Shown here in pieces: positions 31,644 to 40,183 of a stretch of 64,000 bases of DNA (the stretch's first letter is position 1; every line of letters starts with the position of its first letter). Source of the DNA: Planctomycetota bacterium. GTDB lineage: Bacteria > Planctomycetota > MHYJ01 > JACQXL01 > JACQZI01. The translations under genes and the position numbers were made by a program. Where the stretch lies: contig JACQZI010000027.1 in assembly GCA_016207825.1 (NCBI GenBank), forward strand, positions 67,607 through 131,606, written 5' to 3'. The notes under the pieces were generated by a model. The model worked only from the letters and a program-made list of their open reading frames with translations, ran no database searches and had not been told where the DNA came from.

Positions 31644-32563
31644 AAAAAGCTTTAATCACAGGGGTAAACGGATTCAGCGGCATTCATCTGGCGGAGTTTC
31701 TTCTGGGTCAAAAGGTAAGTGTTTGCGGGATAGATATCTCTCCGAAGATTTCCCATCACTATAAAATCAGGACGGATATTAAATACATAAAGCTTGATAT
31801 CCTTGATGCGAAGGCGGTATCAAAGGTAATCCGGGATATAAAACCGGATTATATTTTTCACTTGGCTGGTTTATTAAAGGGTGATAACCTTGCCGAGTTT
31901 TTAAAGGTGAACGTCCAAGGCACGCAAAATATCCTTGAAGCGGCATATGTCGTAAAATCAAAAGTCCTTATCAGCGGCTCGGCCGCTGAATACGGAATAG
32001 TTTCAAGCAAAGAGCTGCCTATTAATGAAGAAACGCCGCCGCGGCCCATCGGTTTTTACGGCATCAGCAAGCTGGCGCAGACGATGCTGGGATACCAGTA
32101 TTTTATAACCAGAGGAATGCCGGTTTGTTTAACCAGGGTGTTTAATATGACCGGGCCTGGGGAAAAGCAATCGATGTTTTGCTCTTCCGTCGCACAACAG
32201 ATTAAGCGCATTGCGGAGCGCACAGCAAAGCCGGTTATTTATGTCGGCAATATTACCCCGAAACGAGATTTTATTGATGTTCGTGATGTGGTTCGCGCGT
32301 ATTGGGCGATTATTAACAAGGGAAAAATAGGCAGGATATATAATATTTGTTCAGGGAAAGCATACGCGATGAAAGATATTATAAAAATGATGGGGAAAAT
32401 CGCCCGCGTGAAAAAGCTGGTTATAAAACCTGATCCGCGAAAGGTTCGCGCGATAGATATCCCGGTCCACAAGGGCGATTATTCGGCGCTCCGTAAAGAT
32501 ACCGGATGGAAGCCGGCAATCAAGCTTGAACAGACATTAAAAGATATTTTACAATTCGTATAA
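31640..32563 (+). CDS. rmd: GDP-6-deoxy-D-mannose reductase-like enzyme
   Basis: A 307-residue SDR family protein with TGVNGFSGIHLAEFL at the N-terminus, the catalytic SGSAAEYG and YGISKLAQ (YxxxK), and TRVFNMTGPGEKQSMFCSSV, NITPKRDFIDVRDVVRAYW as in Rmd enzymes that reduce GDP-4-keto-6-deoxymannose to GDP-rhamnose. It starts at ATG 31640 inside the end of the nucleotidyltransferase gene. With the two upstream genes it would make one 6-deoxyhexose nucleotide. Assignment to Rmd is good; the sugar stereochemistry is not provable here. Confidence 0.8.
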   Translation: MKKALITGVNGFSGIHLAEFLLGQKVSVCGIDISPKISHHYKIRTDIKYIKLDILDAKAVSKVIRDIKPDYIFHLAGLLKGDNLAEFLKVNVQGTQNILEAAYVVKSKVLISGSAAEYGIVSSKELPINEETPPRPIGFYGISKLAQTMLGYQYFITRGMPVCLTRVFNMTGPGEKQSMFCSSVAQQIKRIAERTAKPVIYVGNITPKRDFIDVRDVVRAYWAIINKGKIGRIYNICSGKAYAMKDIIKMMGKIARVKKLVIKPDPRKVRAIDIPVHKGDYSALRKDTGWKPAIKLEQTLKDILQFV

Positions 32564-32576
32564 GGAGTTGCTCTCC

Positions 32577-33557
32577 ATGAAAGCGCTTTATCTGGTAGCG
32601 GCTCTCCCCACCGCAAATAACCCCCGCACCGGCGTTTTTGTCAGAGAGCAGATTGATTCGCTTAGGGTTAAAGGCGTTGAGATAGATACGCTGGTCGTTA
32701 ACGACAGAAAAGAGGATAAATACGGCGCTTATTTGAAGGCAATTGTCAAACTAAACAAAAAGATAAGGCAAAACAGATACGACTTTATACATGCGCATTA
32801 TGGCTCTCTTGGTTTGATTGCCTGTTGCCAAGCCAAGTTGCCCTTCGCGATAACTTTCTGGGGGGATGATGTTTTAGGTACCCCGGATAAAACAGGACGT
32901 TATAAAACAAGAACGAGTTTGCTGGTTGCCTTAAACAAGATTAATGCCAATAAAGCATTCATGGTTATTGTCCAGTCTGAAGAGATGAAAAAACGCCTGG
33001 GGAAACCTGACGCGTTTATCATTCCGTTCGGGGTTGATTTAAACCTGTTCAATCTTACTAATAAAGACGATGTTTGCGCAGCCTTAAAGATAAATTCCGG
33101 TAAGAAACGGATTTTGTTTGCCAACGATTCCTCTATTCCGGTAAAACAATTTAACTTGGCCAGGAAAGTATTTGATGTGGTAAAAGAAAAACGTCCCAAT
33201 ACAGATTTGGTTGTTACAAATAAATATCCGCGCGAGGCGATGCCTTTATACATGAACGCCTGCGACGCGCTGATTCTTACGTCTTTACACGAAGGCTCCC
33301 CGAATGTAATTAAGGAGGCGATGGCCTGTAACCTTCCGATAGTTTCGGTTGATGTAGGTGATGTCCGCGAGGTAATCAAGGATACGAAAAACTGTTTCAT
33401 CACTTCACGAGATCCGAAAGAAATGGCGGAGCGAATTATACAGATTTTTGATTCGGGCGAACGCAGCGACGGTCGAGAACATATCGGTCATTTAGATATA
33501 AATAATATCGCCCAGCAAATTATAGAAGCATATAAAAAAGCATGCAAAAAGTCTTAA
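32577..33557 (+). CDS. Glycosyltransferase family 4
   Basis: A 326-residue GT-B glycosyltransferase. I take ATG 32577, after taaggagttg. The N-terminal donor-independent half has YLVAALPTANNPRTGVFVRE and HAHYGSLGLIACCQAKLPFA; the C-terminal half has the GT4 EX7E-type region SLHEGSPNVIKEAMACNLPI. It is cytoplasmic or membrane-peripheral and probably adds a sugar to a lipid-linked glycan or LPS core. It overlaps the next glycosyltransferase by 16 bases, so they are likely translationally coupled. Confidence 0.85.
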   Translation: MKALYLVAALPTANNPRTGVFVREQIDSLRVKGVEIDTLVVNDRKEDKYGAYLKAIVKLNKKIRQNRYDFIHAHYGSLGLIACCQAKLPFAITFWGDDVLGTPDKTGRYKTRTSLLVALNKINANKAFMVIVQSEEMKKRLGKPDAFIIPFGVDLNLFNLTNKDDVCAALKINSGKKRILFANDSSIPVKQFNLARKVFDVVKEKRPNTDLVVTNKYPREAMPLYMNACDALILTSLHEGSPNVIKEAMACNLPIVSVDVGDVREVIKDTKNCFITSRDPKEMAERIIQIFDSGERSDGREHIGHLDINNIAQQIIEAYKKACKKS

Positions 33558-34717
33558 TGGTTGTTCACTCGTATTACCCTTCGGACCCGCGCGTAAAACG
33601 CGAAGCGGTTGCGCTGCATGATAAAGGGTTTGAGGTTGATGTCGTTTGTTTGCGGGAGAATAACGAGCGGCGGTATGAAACCGTAAACGGAATAGGCGTT
33701 CACCGCCTGCCTGTTAAAAGGCATAGGGGAAGCGGTTTTTTTATCTATTTGACCGAGTATTTGACTTTTTTCTTCTTAGCCTTATTAAAAACCTCTTCAC
33801 TATTTATCGAAAAGCGCTACAAAATAATCCAAATACATACCTTGCCGGATTTTCTGGTATTTTGTTCTTTGGTTCCAAAATTATTCGGAGCCAGAGTTAT
33901 ACTGGATATGCATGAGGTCATGCCGGAATTCTTTTCCTACCGTTATGGCATTCCGAAAGAACACCCGGCAAATCGTATTATTCAGCTATCCGAGAAGTTG
34001 TCAATCATGTTTGCCGACCATGTGATTACGGTAAGCGATACGCTCAAAGAAATACTGGTTTTGCGCGGCGTCCCCGCTCATAAAATAACGATAATAATGA
34101 ATGTCGCGGATGAAAAACTATTTAAGCCGCGTGTAACGACACAGGTTAAGCAAAAAGTTTTTACATTGGCTTATCACGGATTGTTATCGGGTATATATGA
34201 CCTTAACGTTGTTTTTACCGCTTTAAAAATACTTAGGGGGAAGATTCCAAATCTAAGGTTTATAGTTATCGGTAAAGGCCCGCAAGGCCCGGAATATAAA
34301 AATGCCGTTTGTAAGTTAGGTCTGGAATCTGTCGTATCTTTTGAAGGGCATATGCCTCAGGAGAAAGTTATTCCATTGCTTAATAATGTTGATATCGGAA
34401 TTGTCCCGTTGGATAAAAGCGAGTTTACTCAGATTGCTTTTCCGACAAAAGTGGTTGAATACATTGCCATGGGAATACCGGTGATAACCGCTAACCGAAA
34501 AACCGTTAAACAATATTTTAATGATAATACAATTGCCTTTTATGAGGCGGGCGACCCGCAATCTCTGGCGGATAGAATTATTGAATTATACCGGCATCCG
34601 GAAAGATTGAATAATCTGGTAAAAACCGCTTCGGATTGTTATAAAGAAATAAGCTGGGATAAAATGAAGAATCGGTATTATCAACTGATGGATAATATTG
34701 TGGGAGGAACGAGATAA
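33542..34717 (+). CDS. Glycosyltransferase family 4
   Basis: A 391-residue GT-B enzyme: LMVVHSYYPSDPRVKREAVA at the start, a hydrophobic segment (GFFIYLTEYLTFFFLALLKT) near residue 65, DMHEVMPEFFSYRYGI, HVITVSDTLKEILVLRGVPA and the C-terminal nucleotide-sugar site FPTKVVEYIAMGIPVITANR. It resembles WbuB/FNL-type transferases of O-antigen loci. The following epimerase gene overlaps by one base. The acceptor and donor are unknown. Confidence 0.85.
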   Translation: MQKVLMVVHSYYPSDPRVKREAVALHDKGFEVDVVCLRENNERRYETVNGIGVHRLPVKRHRGSGFFIYLTEYLTFFFLALLKTSSLFIEKRYKIIQIHTLPDFLVFCSLVPKLFGARVILDMHEVMPEFFSYRYGIPKEHPANRIIQLSEKLSIMFADHVITVSDTLKEILVLRGVPAHKITIIMNVADEKLFKPRVTTQVKQKVFTLAYHGLLSGIYDLNVVFTALKILRGKIPNLRFIVIGKGPQGPEYKNAVCKLGLESVVSFEGHMPQEKVIPLLNNVDIGIVPLDKSEFTQIAFPTKVVEYIAMGIPVITANRKTVKQYFNDNTIAFYEAGDPQSLADRIIELYRHPERLNNLVKTASDCYKEISWDKMKNRYYQLMDNIVGGTR

Positions 34718-35640
34718 TGTATTTGGTTACGGGCGGCGCCGGTTTTATCGGTTCGCATATTGCGGAAGCTCTTGTTAAGCAGGGCAAGAAGGTGCGGATT
34801 CTGGATAATTTCTCTAAAGGCCGCATGGAAAACCTCAAAGGAATTCTCGATAAAATACAGTTGATAAAGGGTGATATCCGCAGTAAACCCGATGTAAGGC
34901 ATGCGGTTAAGGGCGTTAAATATATCTTCCATGAAGCCGCATTATGCTCTGTTCCTAAATCACTGGATAATCCTGGAGAGTTTAATGAAGTAAATGTTAC
35001 CGGCACTTTAAATCTTCTTATGGCGGCACGTGAATACGATATTAAGCGGTTTGTCTTTGCTTCTTCAAGCTCAGTCTACGGCAATGATAAAACCTTTCCG
35101 AAAAAAGAATTCTTTTTCCCTCAGCCCATTTCCCCATATGCTGCCAATAAACTGACCGGAGAATATTATTGCCGTGTTTTCTGGGAATCTTACAGGTTGC
35201 CTACGGTTGTATTGCGTTATTTCAACGTTTTCGGCCCCAGGCAGAGGTTGGATGACCAGTATGCTGTGGTTATCCCAAAGTTCATTTCGTCATTGTTAAA
35301 TAATCAAAAGCCTCCTGTTCATGGTGATGGCAGGCAATCCCGTGATTTTACTTATGTTGTTAATGTGGTTCGAGCCAATCTTATTGCTATAAAAGCCAGG
35401 CCGCATTCCTTTGGTAAGGTTTTTAATGTCGCTTGTAATAATGCGTACACCATATTAGATTTAATAAAGATTCTTAATAAGCTTATGGGAAAAAATATAA
35501 AACCGGCTTTTTTGCCTTCCCGTAAAGGGGATATTAAACACAGCTGGGCTGATATTTCGCTTGCCAATAAACATTTGGGTTATAAACCGCTGGTCGGATT
35601 TGAAGAAGGGTTAAAACAAACCATAGAATATTTCAAGTAA
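34717..35640 (+). CDS. NAD-dependent sugar epimerase (WbpP/GalE-like)
   Basis: A 307-residue extended SDR: VTGGAGFIGSHIAEALVKQG (residues 4-23), the catalytic SSSSVYGNDKTFPKKE and SPYAANKLTGEYYC (YxxxK), and LRYFNVFGPRQRLDDQYAVV. The pattern is that of UDP-GlcNAc/UDP-glucuronic acid 4-epimerases such as WbpP. It supplies a sugar nucleotide for the surface polysaccharide made by this cluster. Its start overlaps the previous stop by one base; it is the last gene of the polysaccharide operon. Confidence 0.85.
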   Translation: MYLVTGGAGFIGSHIAEALVKQGKKVRILDNFSKGRMENLKGILDKIQLIKGDIRSKPDVRHAVKGVKYIFHEAALCSVPKSLDNPGEFNEVNVTGTLNLLMAAREYDIKRFVFASSSSVYGNDKTFPKKEFFFPQPISPYAANKLTGEYYCRVFWESYRLPTVVLRYFNVFGPRQRLDDQYAVVIPKFISSLLNNQKPPVHGDGRQSRDFTYVVNVVRANLIAIKARPHSFGKVFNVACNNAYTILDLIKILNKLMGKNIKPAFLPSRKGDIKHSWADISLANKHLGYKPLVGFEEGLKQTIEYFK

Positions 35641-35659
35641 CTACAACAGGAGATATATA

Positions 35660-35980
35660 ATGATAACCATTGATGACTTCAGGAAAATAGAATTGAAAAC
35701 CGGTAAAATAATATCCGTGGAAAACCACTCCAACGCCGATAAATTATATGTGCTGAAGGTTGATATCGGCGGGGAAATCAGGCAGATTGTCGCTGGATTA
35801 AAACCGTATTTAAAACCCGAGGAATTGCTTAATAAGAATGTCGCGGTTGTAGTGAACCTTCAGCCGGCAATACTGCGCGGAGTAGAAAGCCAGGGGATGG
35901 TGCTGGCGGCTTCGGCAGAAGGATTGGTTACAATTTTAACCCCTGATAAAGAAGTGCCTCCCGGCTCCCGGGTATCTTAA
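35660..35980 (+). CDS. tRNA-binding domain protein (MetRS C-terminal / CsaA type)
   Basis: A 106-residue OB-fold protein: IDDFRKIELKTGKIISVENH and NADKLYVLKVDIGGEIRQIV, then VNLQPAILRGVESQGMVLAA are the conserved strands of the tRNA-binding domain seen at the C-terminus of methionyl-tRNA synthetase, in Arc1p and in the chaperone-like CsaA. Here it is free-standing. It may be a detached MetRS-beta subunit or a CsaA-like protein. The stop at 35980 overlaps the end of the convergent acetyltransferase by four bases. A ggagat site lies before ATG 35660. Confidence 0.88.
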   Translation: MITIDDFRKIELKTGKIISVENHSNADKLYVLKVDIGGEIRQIVAGLKPYLKPEELLNKNVAVVVNLQPAILRGVESQGMVLAASAEGLVTILTPDKEVPPGSRVS

Positions 35981-36591
35981 TAAGGTTTCTTGGTTAAGCC
36001 GGTAACGCATCTCAGGTCTTTTATATTCCGCCGTGCTTTTGCCGGATTACCGTAAGCAACCGCCCGCGCCGGAATATCCTTTGTCACGACCGAGCCCGCC
36101 CCGATTAAAGCGTATTCGCCTATTTTCACGAATGGCAGTATGGTCGAACCCGCCCCGATTTGCGCGCCTTTTCCGATGGTCGGCCCTTTCATGCATTCCC
36201 TGGAAAACTTGCATCCCGGATGCATATCATTGGCGATGGTCACTCCGGGCGCCATAAACGCGCCGTCCCCGATACTGGTAAACTGCGCCACGTAACAATT
36301 GGAATGGATTTTGACGTCATTCCCGATTTTGCAACCGTAATCAATCACCGAATTATTCCATATCTTAAAATCGTTCCCGATAGAGTTTTCTTCCCTGATG
36401 ATGACGTTATGTCCGGTCTCCAGGTTATCGCCTATTTTCGAGCCCAGATATACGATGCTCCCGCGCCTGACCTTGGCGTTTTTCCCGATAACCAGCGAAC
36501 TATCCGCAATCTTCCTTTGCGGTTGGTAGCCGACTTCGGTATTCTTTTCGAATTTATATCCTCTACCTAACAAAATCTTTTTTCTTATCAT
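35977..36591 (-). CDS. Left-handed beta-helix acyltransferase
   Basis: A 204-residue hexapeptide-repeat transferase from ATG 36591 (a TTG at 36603 would add four residues). Repeats run from about residue 30 to 180 (SSLVIGKNAKVRRGSIVYLG; IGNDFKIWNNSVIDYGCKIG; IGKGAQIGAGSTILPFVKIG), ending IGAGSVVTKDIPARAVAYGN, the usual closing motif of sugar N-/O-acetyltransferases such as WbpD/WlbB. The start overlaps the end of the carbamate kinase gene on the same strand by 29 bases. It probably acetylates an amino sugar nucleotide for surface glycans. Confidence 0.83.
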   Translation of the reverse strand: MIRKKILLGRGYKFEKNTEVGYQPQRKIADSSLVIGKNAKVRRGSIVYLGSKIGDNLETGHNVIIREENSIGNDFKIWNNSVIDYGCKIGNDVKIHSNCYVAQFTSIGDGAFMAPGVTIANDMHPGCKFSRECMKGPTIGKGAQIGAGSTILPFVKIGEYALIGAGSVVTKDIPARAVAYGNPAKARRNIKDLRCVTGLTKKPY

Positions 36592-37591
36592 TTGAGAATC
36601 CAATCAAAAGATTGTCCCCTTCTTTTTTATAATCCAAATCCGAATAAATATAAGTCCCGTTTTCCGGTTTAACCAGAGCTCTTTTAAGGTTGTCGGCAGA
36701 GGTTATGATGACCTTTCCGTCCACCTGTTCGAGGTACATTATCGCTGCTTTCACTTTCGGTCCCATGCTTCCGCTCCCGAAATGCCCTTCCTTTAAATAT
36801 GCCTTTGCTTCGGTTAAAGACATCTTGTCAATCGCTTTCTGGTTTGGTTTTCCGTAATTTAGATATACTTTCGGAATCGTGGTTAATATTAAAAGCGTTT
36901 GCGCCTTCATCTCGCTTGCCAGTATTGCCGAGGCAACATCTTTGTCAATTACCGCTTCGATGCCTTCATAATCATTATCCGCTTTTTTCCAGATGGGGAT
37001 TCCGCCGCCGCCTAAGGCAATGACCACGTGCCCGTCCACGGCGAGGTCGTGTATCATCGGGCGCTGGATTATCTTTACCGGCATCGGGGATGCCACCACA
37101 CGGCGGTATCCGCGGCCGCTGTCTTCTTTCATCTGCCACTTGCGCTCTTTTTCCAGGATGCCCGCTTTTTCCTTGTCAAAGAAGGGGCCGATTGGCTTGG
37201 TTGGATTCTTAAATGCCGGGTCGTCTTTATTGACCACCACCTGCGTAATCATCGTGACGACATAGCGTTTTATTTTATGCCGCCTCAGTTCATTAAGTAT
37301 TGCCTGCTGCAAAATATAGCCGATGCTCCCTTCGGACTTGGCGACGCAGACATCTATGGGCATTGACGGAACCTGCTCACTGGCGGATTCATTTTGTATT
37401 AGGATATTGCCAACCTGCGGGCCGTTGCCGTGCGTGATAACCAGGTCGTAATCTGCCTTAAGTAAAGGAAATAGCTCCTTGGCAGTGCGCGCGGCGTTGG
37501 CTTCCTGCTCGCTGATAGTCCCTTTTTCCTTCTCGGTCAGGAGCGCATTCCCGCCCAATGCTAATACCAATAGCGGTCTTGTTTTGTTCAT
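36563..37591 (-). CDS. arcC: Carbamate kinase
   Basis: A 342-residue carbamate kinase: LALGGNALLTEKEKGTISEQ at the N-terminus, VITHGNGPQVGNILIQNES, RRVVASPMPVKIIQ, VVIALGGGGIPIW and HFGSGSMGPKVKAAIMYLE are all family signatures. It transfers phosphate between carbamoyl phosphate and ADP, usually as the ATP-yielding last step of arginine or agmatine fermentation. It is about 30 residues longer than typical ArcC because of a C-terminal extension. No arcA or arcB lies in the window. Confidence 0.93.
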   Translation of the reverse strand: MNKTRPLLVLALGGNALLTEKEKGTISEQEANAARTAKELFPLLKADYDLVITHGNGPQVGNILIQNESASEQVPSMPIDVCVAKSEGSIGYILQQAILNELRRHKIKRYVVTMITQVVVNKDDPAFKNPTKPIGPFFDKEKAGILEKERKWQMKEDSGRGYRRVVASPMPVKIIQRPMIHDLAVDGHVVIALGGGGIPIWKKADNDYEGIEAVIDKDVASAILASEMKAQTLLILTTIPKVYLNYGKPNQKAIDKMSLTEAKAYLKEGHFGSGSMGPKVKAAIMYLEQVDGKVIITSADNLKRALVKPENGTYIYSDLDYKKEGDNLLIGFSNDKKKDFVR

Positions 37592-37681
37592 AGTTTTTAT
37601 TAAGGATACCGGGTAAATGTTAAAACTGAATTATAGTAACTTTTGCCTTTGGGTCAATCAAAATAAGATTTAATCAATTCT

Positions 37682-37753
37682 GCCACTAAGACACAAAGGC
37701 ACAAATAGGAAAAACTAATAATTTAATTCTTAGTGTCTTGGTGCCTTCGTGGC
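37682..37753. repeat. Short cac/aag inverted-repeat element at aroDE 3' end
   Basis: Left arm gccactaagacacaaaggca (37682-37701) and right arm ending cttcgtggc (37729-37753) are imperfect complements around 26 AT-rich bases. The right arm supplies the last eight codons and stop of aroDE. The same arms flank the GxxExxY remnant at 1488-1934. Confidence 0.6.
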
Positions 37754-39103
37754 TAATTTTTGGAATAATGCGAATTGAAGACCTGCTTGGTTAATAAACA
37801 TCTCCAGCCCGCTTATGATGCGGCATACTTTTGCCCGCGCCTGGCGCAGCAATTTAGTTTCAGGCGGACGGTATATTGTATCCATAACCGCTAATCCTTT
37901 ATGCAGGAGCTTTGCCGGGATTGGAGCGGCGTTTGGTTTCGGCATCATCCCGACAGGCGTGGCATTGATTAAAATATCAGTTTGCTTCATTGTTTCTTTT
38001 ATCTTATGCCATTGAATAGCCTTGCATCCCAAGTCACGGGCCGCTTTTACGGCTTTGTCATAATGGCGATTGGCAATGGTAACCCTTGCTCCGTTATTTA
38101 TAAGTTCATGGGCGATTGCCCGCCCCGCCCCGCCCGCTCCGAGGATTAAAATCTGCTTATCTTGCACTGAGCCTGTCGAAGCGCCTAAAGCCAGAATTGC
38201 GCCCCTGCCGTCCGTATTCGTACAGATAAAACCGCCTTTCTTGTCGCGGTAAATAGTGTTAACTACGGAATTCCTTATCACTTTCTCTTTGAATGGCATC
38301 GTCACGCTAAGCGCGCGGATATCCAGCGCACGCATCAGTTCAGGCAGAACCTTTATATTATGTATAAGGAACGGCAGATAAACCGCATTCATTTTGTATC
38401 TCTTGAATAATCCGTTGAATAATACCGGGCTTAGGGAATACTTTACGGGATTACCGATTAGGCCGAAAACACGTGTTTTATTGTTTATCTTATCTGCCTG
38501 GTAATTATATTTCATCTCGTGGTAATCCAGTTGCCCCTCTGCGGTCCCTTCGGCGTTGTTAAGCGAGGCGTAAGACATCCATCCCCCGAACCGGCGGTAG
38601 AGCACACGGCTTGATAATCCTGCCTCTCCCATACAAAAGGCTGTGGTTGGTATAGTATCTTTGGTGTGTTTCAGTAAATTGAATATTTTAAGGTTATCCA
38701 ATATATCATTAGCATAAGTGACTATCTTAATAACATCCGACCTGGTTTCAGCCATTTGCTTATGGAGCCGTTTAAGGAAAGCCAACGAGGGCGTTTCCTT
38801 GAAATCATGGTAAGAAGCGATTATCTTAGGCAGTCCTCGCTTGATATGGGGCATGTCTTCAAACGCTACATCCACATAGTCAAAGCGTCCGGAATCAATG
38901 GCGGATTGGAGGAGGCGGATATTGTTCTTGGAGCGGCAAGTGAATATTAACCTGGTCCGGCCGGTTTTGGGAATGCGCTTTATATCGAAATCAGGAATCC
39001 CATCCGCGCGGAGCTCGATAAAATCCGGCTTTTCCTTGAGAGCCAGTTGGAGTTTCTCCATCAGGCCACTGAACGATGTCGCTTTAATCGATATACACAA
39101 CAT
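37730..39103 (-). CDS. aroDE: Bifunctional 3-dehydroquinate dehydratase / shikimate dehydrogenase
   Basis: A 457-residue fusion. Residues 1-210 are a type I dehydroquinase: ELRADGIPDF, IIASYHDFKETP with the catalytic His, and DVIKIVTYANDILDN with the Schiff-base Lys. Residues about 212-450 are shikimate dehydrogenase: GLIGNPVKYSLSPVLFNGLF, SVTMPFKEKVI with the catalytic Lys, TNTDGRGAILAL, the NADP loop LILGAGGAGRAIAHEL and GLEMFINQAGLQFALF. Together they convert dehydroquinate to shikimate. Such fusions are known from plants, Chlamydiae and Planctomycetes. The C-terminal ATKAPRH is encoded by a dispersed inverted repeat. Confidence 0.94.
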   Translation of the reverse strand: MLCISIKATSFSGLMEKLQLALKEKPDFIELRADGIPDFDIKRIPKTGRTRLIFTCRSKNNIRLLQSAIDSGRFDYVDVAFEDMPHIKRGLPKIIASYHDFKETPSLAFLKRLHKQMAETRSDVIKIVTYANDILDNLKIFNLLKHTKDTIPTTAFCMGEAGLSSRVLYRRFGGWMSYASLNNAEGTAEGQLDYHEMKYNYQADKINNKTRVFGLIGNPVKYSLSPVLFNGLFKRYKMNAVYLPFLIHNIKVLPELMRALDIRALSVTMPFKEKVIRNSVVNTIYRDKKGGFICTNTDGRGAILALGASTGSVQDKQILILGAGGAGRAIAHELINNGARVTIANRHYDKAVKAARDLGCKAIQWHKIKETMKQTDILINATPVGMMPKPNAAPIPAKLLHKGLAVMDTIYRPPETKLLRQARAKVCRIISGLEMFINQAGLQFALFQKLATKAPRH

Positions 39104-39121
39104 AATAAATCTTTTAAATCA

Positions 39122-39197
39122 GCCACAGAGGCTCAGAGAACACGGAGACCAAACATTTTATTTACAATTTCCTCTGTGCCCTCTGTGCCTCCGTGGC
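39122..39197. repeat. Short cac/gag inverted-repeat element
   Basis: gccacagaggctcagagaac (39122-39141, continuing to cacggag) is an imperfect complement of 39171-39197, which ends tgcctccgtggc. It lies between the divergent aroDE and NifU-like genes and belongs to the same family as 37682-37753 and the arms at 1488-1934. Confidence 0.6.
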
Positions 39198-39218
39198 TAA
39201 TTTGCCACCATAATTACC

Positions 39219-39246
39219 TTGCTAAAACCGAAATTTATGTTATAAT
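39219..39246 (+). promoter_or_regulatory. Sigma-70-type promoter of the NifU-like gene
   Basis: TTGCTA (39219-39224) and a perfect TATAAT (39241-39246) with 16 bases between them, 44 bases before ATG 39290. Confidence 0.6.
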
Positions 39247-39289
39247 AATACTCTTATAAGTTAAAGTAAATATAAAAGAAAGGATAGTT

Positions 39290-39562
39290 ATGGCAGAAAA
39301 GAAAGAGGCTTGCGGATGCCAAGGAACCTGCGGCGGACTGATGACCAAGGTGGAAGCAGCGTTAAATAAAATCCGTCCGATGTTAGCTGCGGACGGCGGT
39401 AACGTGGACCTTGTTTCCGTGGATGCGGCGAGCGGCGTGGTAAAGGTAAAGCTGGTCGGCGCCTGCGGATGCTGCCCGATGAGCCAGATGACCCTGAAAA
39501 ACGGGATTGAACAGGCATTGAAAAAAGCCATTCCGGAAATCAAGAAAGTCGAATCGGTTTAA
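39290..39562 (+). CDS. NifU-like C-terminal domain protein (Fe-S scaffold)
   Basis: A 90-residue NifU-type scaffold domain. LNKIRPMLAADGGNVDLVSV is the conserved helix and strand, and VGACGCCPMSQMTLKNGIE carries the Cys-x-x-Cys that binds the transferable cluster (here CGCC, with an extra Cys in the pair). Two further cysteines occur in the N-terminal ACGCQGTCGG, which is not part of the usual domain and might bind metal. The gene is monocistronic, between its own promoter and a strong terminator. Confidence 0.9.
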   Translation: MAEKKEACGCQGTCGGLMTKVEAALNKIRPMLAADGGNVDLVSVDAASGVVKVKLVGACGCCPMSQMTLKNGIEQALKKAIPEIKKVESV

Positions 39563-39590
39563 GCCGCATTTCCTATCCAATAGAAGATAA

Positions 39591-39625
39591 GGCGTCCCGA
39601 CGATTGCGTCGGGACGCCTTTTTTA
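39591..39625 (+). terminator. Strong rho-independent terminator
   Basis: ggcgtcccgacg (39591-39602), loop attg, and cgtcgggacgcc (39607-39618) make a perfect 12-bp stem followed by ttttttatt. It ends the NifU-like gene. Confidence 0.9.
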
Positions 39626-39845
39626 TTCCACCCGTCTTCGTATATTTCAGGGCTGTCATACTTAATTCCATTGTCTTTTTTTCCGCAAGGGGTGGATAAA
39701 TTTCTGGGGGCTGTAGTACGCCTAACTCCATATTTACAAGGGTGTTATGAACTCTGCAGGCTGTATCTCCTTGTTTTATAAGAAATTGGGGCGATTTTCC
39801 ACCTCTCTGACCACTACCCCCCCATCCCCACCCTCCCTATGGGGT

Positions 39846-40132
39846 ATTTCTACGGTAGGGAGGGGCGGTCTGTATGGTGGGGATGGTTATTCCGGACGGC
39901 AGGGTAGGATGTTCTGTAGGACGGGGTAGAATATTCTGTACGGTTGGGAGGGGTGTTCTGCACGGACGGGTAGTGCCCTCCGTACGGACGGGATGGTTAT
40001 TCCGCAGGGTGGGGAGCAGTGTTCCGTACGGCAGGGAGTAATCCTCTATTGGGTGGGGATGGATGGTTTATACGGTATGGATATACCCTTCATACGGCAG
40101 GTAGGGAGCCTTTGTAGGGAGGGGCGGGGGTT
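39846..40132. repeat. Degenerate tandem array, 13 units of 22 bp
   Basis: From 39846 the sequence reads as 13 consecutive units of 22 bp (one of 23 at 40044). The consensus is about TTCYGTACGGnnGGGRRGGnTG; examples are ttctgtacggttgggagggg (unit 5) and ttccgtacggcagggagtaa (unit 9). Few units are alike over their full length, yet the pitch holds. A C-rich stretch (39817-39839) just before it is roughly the complement of the units. The whole gap 39626-40183 has no gene. The array parallels 18029-18292 but with a different consensus. Confidence 0.75.
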
Positions 40133-40183
40133 TTAAAAAGTTATAAATAGTCGATTAAACGGCATGATAGCTAATGTTTCGCT

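Noticed and set aside
29928-35640. Legionaminic acid biosynthesis locus
   Set aside because: Only the dehydratase resembles the pathway (LegB). There are no LegC, LegG, LegI or LegF genes in the cluster.
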